Shown here: positions 33,234-43,910 of the stretch, in pieces
How positions within the stretch are numbered: position 1 is the first letter of the stretch
Layout: each line of letters begins with the position of its first letter
From: Gari tellinella
Lineage: Eukaryota; Mollusca; Bivalvia; Cardiida; Psammobiidae
DNA length: 64,000 nt
Assembly (NCBI GenBank): GCA_922989275.2
Contig: OV277868.1
Coordinates: forward strand, 48,730,216-48,794,215
Reading direction: 5' to 3'
Notes under the pieces: model-generated
What the model was told of the DNA's origin: nothing
Seen by the model: the letters and a program-made list of their open reading frames with translations, nothing else
Databases searched by the model: none
Translations under genes and position numbers: made by a program

Positions 33234-34502
33234 TTAACCCATAACTCCATGAGTATGCCTTTTAACATCTCTGAATTATTCCTCCACAAAGGTGAATCGT
33301 TCCACTTTACATTCATGAATATAGACCATTAGAAAATGTTTTCTATATTCTAGTAGAAGGTGGCTTAAAGCATGCTGAAAGTAAAGCAGAATGTGCCATA
33401 CAGTGTATTTTGATTTACATTCAATCTAATTTAAGTAGTCCCCTGTCTTCAACAAGAGCCCCATGGGGCATATTTCGCTCACCTGAGAATAGCTGATAAA
33501 AAGGAGATAATGATTTATGTCCAGGACGGGGTCATTTTTTACCCGAGGGGTATAATTTGAACAATGCAGATGATGCTATGTGCCAAATATCTAAGATCAG
33601 GGTAGTAGGGTTTTAGACAAGAAGATTTTTTTAAGTTTCCATTGAAAAAATCTATTTTTAGCTCCTGTGACCTACATATGCAACAGCCTGAAACCATTTG
33701 AACAAAATAGGTAAAGGACATCTAGAAGTGTCCCCATGCCAACTATCAAAGCTCTGGCCATATTGGTTTCAGAGAAGAAGACGTTTGAAAATTTCACTAT
33801 ATAACTCTATGTAAATCTGTGACCCCCGGGGCGGGGCCAATTTTGACACAAGAGGCATAATTTGAACAAACTTGATAGAAGTCTTGTAGATGATGCTATG
33901 TGCCAAATATCTAAGCTCTGGTCCTTGTACTTTTTGAGGAAAAGATTGTTTAAGTTTTTATAGAAAAAAAACCTTTTAGCTCCTGTGACCTAGATATACA
34001 ACAGAACAGAACCATTTGAACTAAATACGTAAAGCATATTTTCAAGTGGAACTATACCAAATATCAAAGCTCTGGCCATATTAGTGTCAGAGAAGAAGAG
34101 GTTTGAAATGTTCACTATATAACTCTATGTAAAATTGTGACCCCCGAGGCGGGGTCAATTTTGACCCCAGGGGCATAATTTGAATAAACTTGATAGAGGA
34201 CCTGTAGATGATGCTATGTGCCAAATATCTAAGCTCTGGCCCATGCAATTTTTGACAAGAAGATTTTTTAAGATTTCCTTATTTTTTCACTTTGGTTGCA
34301 TTGTTTTTAATTCTTTGAACAAATTTGAAAGAGCTTGACCCAAGGAACATTTCTGTAAGTTTGGTTGAATTCTGTAAAGGGGTACAGGAGGAGATGTCAT
34401 TTTAAATAATTGTTAACGGCCACGCACGACGCAGGACACAGGGCCATCCCAATAGCTCACCTTGAGCTAAAACTGGAAACAGGCTATGGGGTGAAGGGTT
34501 AC
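33234..34502 (+). mobile_element. Family A MITE split by a pearl-like element
   Basis: TTAACCCATAACTCCATGAG to GTCTTCAA, then after the insertion AAAACTGGAAACAGGCTATGGGG to GTGAAGGGTTAC. Confidence 0.75.
33452..34469 (-). mobile_element. Pearl/Helitron-like non-autonomous element P1
   Basis: Starts CAAGAGCCCCATGGGGCATAT..CGCTCACC and ends AATAGCTCACCTTGAGCT. The interior has about two and a half diverged copies of a ~305-bp unit (GTGCCAAATATCTAAG at ~33580, ~33900, ~34217; ATCAAAGCTCTGGCCATATT at ~33748 and ~34067). Subterminal hairpins plus internal tandem units are the layout of bivalve pearl/HINE elements; the Helitron link is inference. Confidence 0.65.
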
Positions 34503-34645
34503 TATTCCATTCATATCCATATCAATCTATACAATCAATCCTGTGTTAAAACCTTTTTTTAAATACATGATTCACAAACAAAACTGCATTGAAACAAGCT
34601 GCAGAGGACAATATTTGCAGAGTACATTTTGACATTAGAACAGTT

Positions 34646-34896
34646 TTAACTCATTATCCCCTGAAACTTCCACTGGAAAATTCCAGTTTGCAATAAAGGC
34701 TGGTCCATTTAAGACTATTTAGGGATGTTTTTTGTAATAAATTGCAAGATGCCAAACAGTGTAGTCCCTGATCAGAGGGCTCCTGCAGGAGCCCTCTGAT
34801 CAGGGACTTCACTGTTTGCATTGGACAAGTGAACCCTTCACAGGTACACATTTGGTAAATGACGCATATATGCGTCACTAGGGCTCAATGAGTTAA
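34646..34896. mobile_element. Family C MITE
   Basis: TTAACTCATTATCCCCTGAA to AGGGCTCAATGAGTTAA; core 2 hairpin ~34754-34820 with tip GGGCTCCTGCAGGAGCCC; also GACGCATATATGCGTC near the right end. Confidence 0.8.
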
Positions 34897-35135
34897 CTCC
34901 AAGACCCTTGAAACTTTAAAAGAGCAATTCAAGTTTCCAATTAGAGCAGTCCATTTCTAACTATTTAGCGTTGTTTAATTGTTACAACATATTGCAAAAG
35001 ACAAACAGTGCTGACCCTGATAGGAGCCCTCTAATCTGGGTCTACACTATTTACAAAAAACAAATGTACTCTTAACAGGTACATGGTTTGTAAAAGATGC
35101 ATATACACAGCACAGCACTAGGTTCAATAGGTTTA
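34893..35135. mobile_element. Family C MITE abutting the previous copy
   Basis: Shares TTAA 34893-34896; same subfamily (GACGCATATATGCGTC reduced to GATGCATATACACAGC), left arm of the hairpin partly deleted; ends AGGTTCAATAGGTTTA. From 35136 to 35519 nothing is seen. Confidence 0.65.
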
Positions 35136-35519
35136 CACAAGTTGCCTGTATCAACAATTCTTTTTTAAAACAACTTCGGCAATGTCTCAGTGATGTCCAT
35201 CTTCTAGTCCTATTATTAAATAACTCGTTACCTCGTTACACTAAATGAACCATTTAAATGCCATAATACACAAACCATATACATGTCCAAAATGTCCAAT
35301 AACCTTTCACCCTCTCCACCACTACAAATCTCCACCACTACAAAAACACACTATTATTCCTAATTAAGAGTCACCATAATGGTCCATTCCCCTGTAAGTA
35401 TCCAAGATTTTCTTGTTGAAGCACCTGTGTGGTATTTTGATTGGTATTACTTTAAATTTCTCACTGTTAGAACCAGTCAATAGGGGACATGGTTTCCATA
35501 TTTTATATTATTTTTTCAT

Positions 35520-35690
35520 GTTTAAATCACGTTAATGCTTAAAGCAAAGATGAAAGTAAAGCAGAAAGCTCCTGAAGGAGCTTTCTGCTTTACTTTTATT
35601 TTTGCTTTAAGCTGCCCCTGTCTTTAAAACGATCAACGAATCTTAATTCAAGATGTCGTAATAACGAGTCGTCACTGTACGCCACTTGTA
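35520..35690. mobile_element. F-type MITE
   Basis: Hairpin 35537-35614 AATGCTTAAAGCAAAGATGA with tip AGCTCCTGAAGGAGCT; terminal parts decayed (GTCGTAATAACGAGTCGTC). Confidence 0.6.
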
Positions 35691-35983
35691 AATATAACAT
35701 AAAGCCAACACTAAATGAAGTAGTTCAAACAACCAGAAGTTTGTGGACTTTTTTGAAGATGTATTGACTTTCGATCAGTACGTCAGCCCATAAAGCTTCT
35801 ATACAATAACTGATCCAATATTTAAATATTACCTCACCCCCTGCCGTTAAACTAACCCCCTTAAAATAGATCCTTACACCACTGACAATGCACTTTTTTT
35901 CGTACCCGTAATGTCGCGCTTTTCGTCAAGGCATATATAACGTAATTATAAATGAGAAAGCCCATGACCTTCGACAAACAATT
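35691..35983. other. No feature seen
   Basis: Unique-looking sequence with somewhat more CpG (GTCGCGCTTTTCGTC near 35909) but no ORF or splice signal I trust. Confidence 0.4.
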
Positions 35984-36235
35984 TATTAACCCTTTCCTTG
36001 CTAGACAAGTTTTCTTTTTCTTTTATTTTAGAAAAAAAATAATATTGTTCACTTTTAACAATCTGTCCAGTTGAAAAATGTGTTCTTTAAAATCTGAAAT
36101 TGATTTATCCTTTCCTTTTGAAGTATAGGTACGATATTAGTATCAGGCAGTTGGGATCCAGTTGAGTAGCCAAATTACTCTGCATCTCATCAAGAATTCA
36201 AACTGTTTACAAAAGTAATGTTAAATGTGATTTAA
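35984..36235. mobile_element. Decayed family B MITE
   Basis: TTAACCCTTTCCTTGCTAGAC to GTGATTTAA; worn hairpin 36142-36213 (CAGTTGGGATCCAGTTGAG, tip AGCCAAATTACTCTGC). Confidence 0.55.
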
Positions 36236-36628
36236 CCCTTTCTTCCACAGCCATATGTACATATCACCTATTTACACCTTTGTTTAAGGCAGGATAGTGC
36301 TTACAGCAAGATGAAAGTAAAGTACTTTCATTTTGCTTTAAGCTGCTACCACTCAACAGCATACTTATATTAATATTAATTTGTGGTGCTTCTATGGAGG
36401 GGTAGATACAGGTGCTCAAAACTGCATCTATAGTGAAAAGTGCTAAACATATAAGCAAGGACAAGGATAATAAATAATGATAACTGTTGCAAACAGTTTG
36501 GATCTAGATGAGACACAGAGTTAAACTTTACTCAGCGTCTAGCTCATCTGGATCCAAACTATTTGTTACTCTAATGAAGTATTCTGTTAGAAATTGCAGA
36601 TGATTTCACTGTAATTACCCCATAAATA
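36236..36628. repeat. MITE debris: short core 1 arms and a core 2 hairpin
   Basis: At 36300-36345 AGCAAGATGAAAGTAAAG runs straight into TACTTTCATTTTGCTTTAAGC, a core 1 hairpin that lost its tip. At 36490-36563 is a core 2 hairpin (CAGTTTGGATCTAGATGAGA). Confidence 0.55.
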
Positions 36629-36857
36629 ATTCACCCATTACCCCATAAATACAACTTTTTACGCCTCTAATTCATTTCTCCACTGAAGAAAATAGTTCCC
36701 ATTTATTCAATTATGGATATGTATGATAAGAAATATTTTCTATATTCTAGTAGATGGTAGCTAAAAGCAGGTTGAAAGTAAAGCAGAATGTGCCTTAAGG
36801 CTTTAAGTAATCACCTATTTTCAAAACTAGAATCAGGCTATGGGGTAATGGGTTATT
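36629..36857 (+). mobile_element. Family A MITE, right hairpin arm deleted
   Basis: TTCACCCATTACCCCATAAAT to TGGGGTAATGGGTTA; after GTGCCTTAAGG the sequence jumps to CTTTAAGTAATCACC. Confidence 0.8.
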
Positions 36858-37105
36858 AACCCTTTCCCACATAGCCTGTCTCTAGTATTGAATATAGGTG
36901 TCCACTTAAAGCAGGCTGAAAGTAAAGCAGAATGCGCCTTAAGCGCATTCTGCTTTACTTTCAGCCTGCTTTAAGCTATCATCTGCTTGAATATAGAAAT
37001 TATTTCGTATGATACATATTTATGACAGTAAAAATTGTAACTATTTTCTTCAGTGAAGGAATAAACTTAATGCGCTAAAAGGCGCTTCTATGGGGGAAAG
37101 GGTTA
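36856..37105 (-). mobile_element. Family A MITE abutting the previous copy
   Basis: TTAACCCTTTCCCACATAGCC to GGGGGAAAGGGTTAA, opposite orientation to its neighbour; tip GCGCCTTAAGCGC (one base shorter than usual). Confidence 0.85.
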
Positions 37106-37457
37106 AGCCTAATGCAGCAAAAGACAAAGATTGCAGACGAAGACCGATGAGCATGCTGAAGGTTACTAAGCAGCGAATCTAACGACTTCAATCAGTGTAA
37201 CAAGTACCTGTTTTCCCAATACTTAGAATATCAAAAATTAGATTCTATTGATAAGGTTTTAACAATTAGATATCATTGGGCACACCTATGTATATATAAG
37301 TAATTTTTCTTTCGACATATGAATGGCAGAAACCAAATAGAGTCATCATGAAGTTACAATCTCTTGTACTGAAAGAAATATTTCGAAATCAATTAGGGAT
37401 GATTCAAGTACTAAATTGCACATCGGATCAAAAGAAAATGCACTTCATGACAGTGAT
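37106..37457. other. Family B end fragment, otherwise nothing
   Basis: AAAGATTGCAGACGAAGAC..GAGCATGCTGAAGG at 37125-37165 is a family B right end without its hairpin. Confidence 0.45.
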
Positions 37458-37671
37458 TTAATCCTTAGCCTGCCACTCACGACTATAGCTCCATATGCAA
37501 ACAGCTTGGATCCAGATGAGACGCCGAGTAACTCGGCGTCTCATCCGGATCCAAGCTGTTTGACACTCGGACAACATTTTCAGCAATTTTGAGCAACTTT
37601 GAAGCACTTTGAAACTTGAAGCAGACAAGAAATATAGCACACGACAGTTTATTTGGCGGGCTAAGGCTTAA
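37458..37671. mobile_element. Family B MITE (CCTTAGCCTGCC ends)
   Basis: TTAATCCTTAGCCTGCC to GGCGGGCTAAGGCTTAA; near-perfect hairpin ~37496-37563 with tip CGCCGAGTAACTCGGCG. This end pair differs from the CTCTTTGCATGC ends of other B copies. Confidence 0.85.
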
Positions 37672-37842
37672 TCTTTAGCACAAAATTTGTCGTCTGCAAA
37701 AATGGTTGTCTGCAGCAAATGTTAAAGTCATAACTTATGACTATTTCATTGCGGCAACTAAGGGAATCAAACAGTTTAGATCCAGATGAGATGCCAAGTT
37801 ACTTGGCATCTCACCTGGATCTTAACTGTTTGCAAAAATAAA
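37668..37842. mobile_element. Family B MITE sharing TTAA
   Basis: TTAATCTTTAGCACAAAATTTG, then TCGTCTGCAAAAATGGTTGTC, hairpin 37770-37838 with tip TGCCAAGTTACTTGGCA; right terminus lost. 37843-38320 shows nothing. Confidence 0.65.
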
Positions 37843-38322
37843 GAAAACACTAAAAGTCGAAGATCTTGCCCACTATCAGAACTTGTAAAGGTTTATAAGA
37901 TGATGACACAGTCTATCTGAAACATTCATCTATTGAACTCAGTATTTTTTGGATGCGATCAATGTATTTGAAAAAAAAATGCCCTTCCTTCCTTATGACT
38001 AGTTCGATTTCTATTAGAAAGCCTGTTTCAAACCGCAGTATACATGTAGATGTTTTCATCCAAACATAACTCTTTCAATGCTGAAAACCCATATTGAGGA
38101 CAAAAACAATTTACCCCCATTTAGTTGCCTCTTGTGATGTTAAGACAGCTTATTCGATCACCTTTCAAATAGTCACTAAACATTGTTTGGTTTTTTTTTT
38201 TCATAAAAAATTATGGAAATGACTTTCAACATTATTTTATTCCTCATAAAACTGCCTTTTTTAGAAGGGCTTGCTTAGCACCCTGTTCGAAGAAAAGGAC
38301 CTGTTTTCTACACTCAAAAAGA

Positions 38323-38392
38323 CAGATGCTTTAAGCAGGCTGAGGTAAAATAGAAAGCTCCCATAATTAAGAGCTTTCTGCTTTACAAAATT
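38323..38392. repeat. Core 1 hairpin, F type, right arm short
   Basis: GATGCTTTAAGCAGGCTGAG and AGAGCTTTCTGCTTTAC. Confidence 0.5.
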
Positions 38393-38399
38393 ACTGCCT

Positions 38400-38432
38400 C
38401 CGCCCCCTCCCCCCCGCCCCCCCCCCCCCCTT
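38400..38432. repeat. Poly-C tract
   Basis: C-run with a few interruptions (CCGCC..), partly truncating the hairpin before it. Confidence 0.9.
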
Positions 38433-38535
38433 CATATAAGCGCCTTTAAATAGCACATAGAAGGTTTTAAATCATAGAGATACCATTTCAAACTTTTACC
38501 ATGTTCTGTTTAAAGGCCAGAGAACATGGTAAGGA

Positions 38536-38630
38536 ATTTGACAGGTGGATGCTTACAGCAGCCTGAAAGTAAAGCAGAAAGCTCCTGAAGGTGCTTTCTG
38601 CTTTACTATCAGCCTGCTAAATTAAGCAAA
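38536..38630. mobile_element. Core 1 hairpin, F type
   Basis: GACAGGTGGATGCTTACAGC and GCTAAATTAAGCAAACCACCTG, tip AGCTCCTGAAGGTGCT. Confidence 0.6.
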
Positions 38631-38707
38631 CCACCTGTATCAAACGCTGGAAAAAAATTGGGTGAAATTCAGGGTTAAGTCATCTCTAAACATTACATTT
38701 GTCTTAA

Positions 38708-38964
38708 TTAACCCTTTACTCCATAGATACACATTTTTACACATTTAATTTATTCCTCCACTGAAGAAAAAAGTTCCAATTTATACAGTAATGAATATGT
38801 ATCATAAGAAATAGTTTCTATTTTCTACAAGATGGTACCTTAAAGCAGGGTGAAAGTAAAGCAGAATGTGCCTTAAGGCACATTCTGCTTTACTTTCACC
38901 CTGCTTTAAGTGGTCACCAGTCCTGTCTTCAAACTTAGAAATAGGCTATGGGGTAATGGGTTAA
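38708..38964 (+). mobile_element. Family A MITE, complete
   Basis: TTAACCCTTTACTCCATAGAT to ATGGGGTAATGGGTTAA. The core arms read CAGGGTGAAAG / CTTTCACCCTG, a paired change from the usual CAGGTTG / CAACCTG. Confidence 0.9.
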
Positions 38965-39046
38965 CTCTTAGATTCAATAATAAGTATAACTCTTGTGGGT
39001 TGTATCAAACACTGGAAAAAGCTACAGGGAAAGGGTTAAGCTATCT

Positions 39047-39298
39047 TTAACCCTTTACCCAATAACCCGTTTATTAATTAAATACAGGTGATCACTTAAA
39101 GCAGGTTGAAAGTAAAGCAGAATGTGCCTTAAGGCACATTCTGCTTTACTTTCAGCCTGCGTTAAACTACTATCTGCTAGGCTATATCAAAATATTTGTT
39201 ATTGTAATTGTTCATGAGGGTATAAACTGGAACTATTTTCTTTAGCGGAGGGATAAATTAAATACGCTAAAAGTCGCTTATATGGGGGAAAAGGTTAA
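39047..39298 (-). mobile_element. Family A MITE
   Basis: TTAACCCTTTACCCAATAACC to GGGGGAAAAGGTTAA; tip TGTGCCTTAAGGCACA. Confidence 0.85.
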
Positions 39299-39518
39299 GC
39301 ATTACATTTGCCTTAAAAACTGAAGAAAAAAAAACTGCAAGGGAAAAGGTTTACACAAGTCTGATTGTAGATCTCTTTGATTAGCCAGAAGCTCAAACAA
39401 ACTGCATTTACTACTGAATGTTTGACTGGGTTGTCTATTTCATTCAGAGTAGAGATAACTTTTTGTAAAACTTAATGAGAGGAATTTTAAGGGGTTTTGT
39501 AGAAAGACTAATGTTTGC

Positions 39519-39771
39519 TTAACCCTTTACCCTATAGCCTGTTTCTTGTTTAAAGACAGGTGACCACTTAAAGCAGGTTGAAAGTAAAGCAGAATGTGCC
39601 TAAAGGCACATTCTGCTTTACTTTCAGCCTGCTTTATCTATCTTCTGCTAGAATATAGAAAATATTTTTATGGTGCATAGTTGATGACTGTATAAAGTGG
39701 ATCTAATTTCTATAGTGGAGGAATAAATTAAAGGGGTAAAAAAGTGTATTTATGGAGTAAATATGGGTTAA
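39519..39771 (-). mobile_element. Family A MITE
   Basis: TTAACCCTTTACCCTATAGCC to GGAGTAAATATGGGTTAA; tip TGTGCCTAAAGGCACA. Confidence 0.85.
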
Positions 39772-39951
39772 CCAATATAAAGACACAAGAATGTTAGATT
39801 AAGATTATGTCTACATAAGAACACCCCATTTAACACTGAGTAAATAGTTATTACTGAGAGTGTGTTTTTTGTGGTGAAGTTTTAATATAACTCATTTATC
39901 CCTCAAAATTTTAATGTGTACTCTTCATGAGTATACATTTGCAAATTACAT

Positions 39952-40195
39952 TTAACCCATAACCCTTTTCTAAATATGAAGACAAGTTACCACTTAAAGC
40001 AGATGGAAAGTAAAGCAGAATTTGCCTTAATGCACATTCTGCTTTACTTTCAGCCTGCTTTAAGTTATTAACTGCTAGGAAAAAGAAAATATTACTTATG
40101 ATACATAATCATGATTGTATAAATTGGAATTATTTTCTTCATTAGAGGAATAAATTAAAGGCATAAAAAGTCGTATTTATGGGGTAATGGGTTAA
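39952..40195 (-). mobile_element. Family A MITE
   Basis: TTAACCCATAACCCTTTTC to TGGGGTAATGGGTTAA; arms with several mismatches (TTTGCCTTAATGCACA tip). Confidence 0.8.
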
Positions 40196-40338
40196 CTAAG
40201 TATACTTATGTTTTAACCCTCATTATTATGTTTTTCCAGGAAGCCGTCAAAAAAATTGTTTAGTAATTTTTATGGCTTTTGCGAATAACCTAATTTAGTC
40301 GAAAACTGATTACAAGGAATAAGATGTAAATGTCAAGG

Positions 40339-40512
40339 CAGGGCTCCAGATAAGGGGAGTATTTCAAAAACTAAAATCTTTATTTCTGCATTAAACCCCA
40401 TGGTGTCACTACTCATTAGAATCATCTCTTCGAGACGATTCTAATCAGTAGTAACACCATAGGATTTGGTGCTAGAATGAATGAGAAAATATTGGATTTG
40501 TTCAGTTTATCT
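40339..40512. mobile_element. Family D sequence fused to the left end of the 5.48-kb element
   Basis: CAGGGCTCCAGATAAGGGG through the core 3 hairpin to GTTCAGTTTA. The last ~22 bp of family D are missing and TACAGTACTGTTTAAGC of the large element follows directly. Confidence 0.75.
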
Positions 40513-40514
40513 CT

Positions 40515-40745
40515 TACAGTACTGTTTAAGCTAAAGTATACACAAAGTGCACTGCCAGTGCACTGGGTTTAAACTGACAGTGCACTGAGAGTAAACTAAT
40601 TTTACACTGACAGTGCACTGACAGTGCACTGATAGTGCACTGGGATTTCAATATCAAACTGATAGTGCACTATCAGTTTAAACCAGGTAACTAGCAGTGC
40701 ACTGGGGAATGACTACAGCTTTGAATTTAGAGCTGCAGTTTTTAT
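40515..40745 (+). repeat. Left inverted end with CAGTGCACTG array
   Basis: TACAGTACTGTTTAAGCTAAA at the outside, GAGCTGCAGTTTTT at the inside. Five exact CAGTGCACTG units and several one-base variants between 40545 and 40705, separated by TTTAAAC-containing spacers. Confidence 0.85.
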
Positions 40746-40956
40746 TATACATGAATACCAGTTTACGCATACATGTATAATATATGTTTTTAGACCTTTT
40801 TCAATATTTAAACTTTGGATAAGACTACACAGGTGTAATTTTTATGTCATGAATATTCTGCAAAAACATTGTATAATTTAACAACCAAAATAATTTATTA
40901 TTGCCTAAAATCAATTCTCCTAAAATAGGAACTCTGTCACTTTTATTCAAGCAATA

Positions 40957-41090
40957 CAAGCAGACGGTAACTAAAAGCAGACTGAAAGTAAAGCAGAATG
41001 TGCCTTAAGGCGCATTCTGATTAAATTCAACCTGCTTTAAGTCATTCAAAACTTCAAAACTAGTAACAGGCTAATAGGGGAATGGGTTAA
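40957..41090 (+). mobile_element. Family A MITE, left half missing
   Basis: From GACGGTAACTAAAAGCAG to AGGGGAATGGGTTAA; right arm worn. Confidence 0.65.
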
Positions 41091-41182
41091 ATGTGCCAGA
41101 AACTAAAGACAGTACATGTCCATATAACATGCTGTAATGTTGTCGTACCAGTGTTAATTCTATAAGCTGTTGCTGCAGCATT

Positions 41183-41395
41183 TTAACCCATTACACAATA
41201 AACGTGACTTTTTATGCCTATAATTTATTCCTCCTCTGAAAAAAATCCCTTTTATATGTCCTAGCAGATAGTAGCTTAAAGCAGGCTTAAAGTTAAGCAG
41301 AACGCCTCTTAAGGTGCATTCTGCGTTACTTTCAACCTGCTTTAAGTGATCATCTTTCTTTCAAACTTCAAACAAGCTATGGGATAATGGGTTAA
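41183..41395 (+). mobile_element. Family A MITE
   Basis: TTAACCCATTACACAATAAAC to GGGATAATGGGTTAA, with a ~30-bp deletion after TCCTCCTCTGAAAAAAATC. Confidence 0.8.
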
Positions 41396-41555
41396 GGAAA
41401 CTAATCCGTCCCTCATCATGGATCCCCATATCACAGCTTGATACTTATACTTTCTGATAAGGGCACCCTTATCAAATTGCTTATCAATTATCACAGTAGG
41501 GTACTAATTGATAGATATGCATCAATCTAGGGGATTAAAGATAGTTGTTGCAATT

Positions 41556-41660
41556 AACACTTACCCTGCTGATCACGACTTGATTGTTAAGTGAAAAAAG
41601 TGGATTTAGATCAGACGCTGCATTATATTGCGTCTGATCTGGATCCAAACTGTTTTACAT
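41556..41660. mobile_element. Family B MITE, partial
   Basis: TTAACACTTACCCTGCTGATC at the left; hairpin ~41590-41655 with tip CGCTGCATTATATTGCG. Confidence 0.6.
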
Positions 41661-41791
41661 TTGACTCAGTTTCTTAATTTTAAGTCTCAAGTTCTGATAA
41701 AGTAATTAGCCTTTGCTTTAGAGATCACAGAAAAGAGAGTTTACTGCTACTTTCAAACTTTTAACAATCAAGGAATCAGCACTGATATCCA

Positions 41792-41974
41792 TTAACCCGT
41801 TACCCCATAGCCTGTTTCTAGTTTTGAATACAGTTGACCACTAAAAGCAGGTTGCAAGTAAAGCAGAATGGGCCTTAAAGCCAATATCTGATAGGATATA
41901 GAATAGATTTATTTCCATCAGTGGAGGACTAAATTAAAGACGTAAAAATGTGTTTTTATGGGCTAATCGGTTAA
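41792..41974 (-). mobile_element. Family A MITE, right hairpin arm deleted
   Basis: TTAACCCGTTACCCCATAGCC to GGGCTAATCGGTTAA; jumps from GGGCCTTAAAG to CCAATATCTGATAGG. Confidence 0.8.
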
Positions 41975-42000
41975 ATATCATTCAAGTTATTCAAATGAAA

Positions 42001-42215
42001 GTATTTATTTTGATAAATATTCATAATTGTATAAATTGAGACTATTTTCTTCACTGGAGGAATGAATTAGAGGCATAAAAAGGCATATTTATTGGGTAAT
42101 GGGTTAAAGCAGGCTGGAAGTTAAGCAGAAGGCACATTCTACTATACTTTCAAACTGCTTTGAGTGGCCACCTGTCTTCAAAACTAGGCAGTGGATATGG
42201 GGTAATAGGTTTAGA
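42001..42215. mobile_element. Two family A halves joined at TTAA
   Basis: 42013-42107 is one end (ATTGTATAAATTGAGACTATT to TTGGGTAATGGGTTAA), followed by core arms and the opposite end TATGGGGTAATAGGTTTA. Likely a deletion between two copies. Confidence 0.6.
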
Positions 42216-42309
42216 CAAGTGGATGCTTATAACAATAAAAATGTTATGCATGGGATCTCTGTGTGTGGCTTTCTTAGCGGTTTAATCTGCCACCTGCCTA
42301 AATACCCAA

Positions 42310-42650
42310 ATACAACTTTTAACATTTATTTAATATAAGAATATTCCAGATGGGGAATTCAATTAGTACTAATTCATAAAACAGCTCTTTTCTAAAATTT
42401 CGATATCTAAAACCTTTTTCATGATTTTCATTGAAAAAGGGGTGTGTGGAAAAAATGCCATAGGAAAAAATGCCAGAGGTAAAAATGCAATAAGAAAACG
42501 GAAAATATGCCATAGGTAAAAATGCCAGAGGAAAAAATGCCATAGGTTTATAAATAAAATATGAAATTTATTGTATTATAATATTTTTTATCAAGTTATA
42601 AGAACTTCTGAAGCAACATATTGATATTTTATTTTGATAATTGAGTGAAA
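42310..42650 (+). repeat. Left arm of an inner inverted repeat (GCCATAGG array)
   Basis: 42445-42545 is a run of imperfect AAAAATGCCATAGG / AAAAATGCCAGAGG units; homology to 43600-43910 in inverted orientation extends on both sides (TTTCTAAAATTTCGA outside, GTTATAAGAACTTCTGAAGC inside). Confidence 0.7.
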
Positions 42651-43599
42651 CTTTAAAAAAAAGATTGATAAAAGAACATAAAAATGGAACTAATTGGTAT
42701 TTAGTGTATGGATCATCCATTTGAAAAAGACATGCTCATAGTAGACTGTCAGTGTCGGATCAGGATCCAAACTGTTTGGCACGAATACTTGTGTTTTTTA
42801 TCATTTCAAAAATCAGTTAGCTATTTAGAATAAAATTGAATGTGCCATCACATTTCCTTACTGAAAAGTGACAAACACACATTTATTTATTTAAAAACAA
42901 TGCTGAACATAAGTCTAGAATCTACACTGTTTTCAGTAATAGAGAAGACATTTAATGACAGTCACAAACAGGCATATGAGTGTAAGAGGAAAATAAAATT
43001 GCAATCAGTGTAGAACCTGATCTTGTCGAAAACACTTTGTTGACTTTTTCATCATTTATTGAATAATAAGACTATTCAGTTATTTCTTTAATAACAATGC
43101 CAAGCATAGAATACACTGTTTTCAGAGTGTATGAAATGAATAGGCAAGAAAAAATTGCAATCAGTGTAGAACCTGATTATGTTCAAAGTAGCTTTGCTGA
43201 ATTTTTCATTATCTCTTTAATAACAATGCCAAGCATAGTCTACTCTATGAACTGTCCATTACGAGTATGAACTGTCCATTACGAGTTTCATGGTTGAATG
43301 AGTTATGCGTCAAGTGTCATAATTAAGTGGGGATTAACACCTGCCGTCTGGTATAATCTGACCATAACTTGCTGGCTGGCTATGTGACATGATCAAAAAA
43401 CGTGTTTTATAGTTTGGATCATGATCATGATCTGACATTGATAGTTTAGCATGAATTCAAATTAAAATATTATATACTCTACAATATAATTTAACCAAAT
43501 ATATATATTATAAAAGATTTCTAGGCACTCTCTTCTAAATATAAATATTAATTTCAATAAATAAATCTACCCATTTTGTGTTAAATCTACAAGACCACT
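42651..43599. other. Spacer between inverted arms; no gene
   Basis: Contains diverged direct repeats of GCAATCAGTGTAGAACCTGAT (43000 and 43155) and AATAACAATGCCAAGCATAG (~43090 and ~43211), and GAACTGTCCATTACGAG twice in tandem at 43249-43285. Core 2 fragments near 42765. No coding signal. Confidence 0.6.
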
Positions 43600-43910
43600 T
43601 CATTAGTACCCTCAATATGTTGTTTGATAAGTACTTATAACCTTATAAATCATATTAAAATACATAATTATTAAAACAAAATATATGGACCTATGGCATT
43701 TTTTCCTCTGGCATTTTTACTTATGGCATATTTTCTGTTTTCTAATGGCATTTTTACCTCTGGCATTTTTTCCTATGGCATATTTACCTATGGCATTTTT
43801 TCCTCTGACATTTTTTCCTACAATCGAAAAAGCACCTTAGAGGTCGAAGTTTTAGAAAAATGCAGTTTTGTAAATTAATTATACTCTAATCAAGACTAAT
43901 TATTATACTC
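43600..43910 (-). repeat. Right arm of the inner inverted repeat
   Basis: 43693-43828 is the complementary run of CCTATGGCATTTTTT / CCTCTGGCATTTTT units. The long ORFs here (such as MAFFPLAFLLMAYF) are translations of this array. Confidence 0.7.

Noticed and set aside
42319..43878. ORFs MAFFPLAFLPMAYF.. on both strands
   Set aside because: Translations of the inverted GCCATAGG arrays; low complexity and present on both arms.
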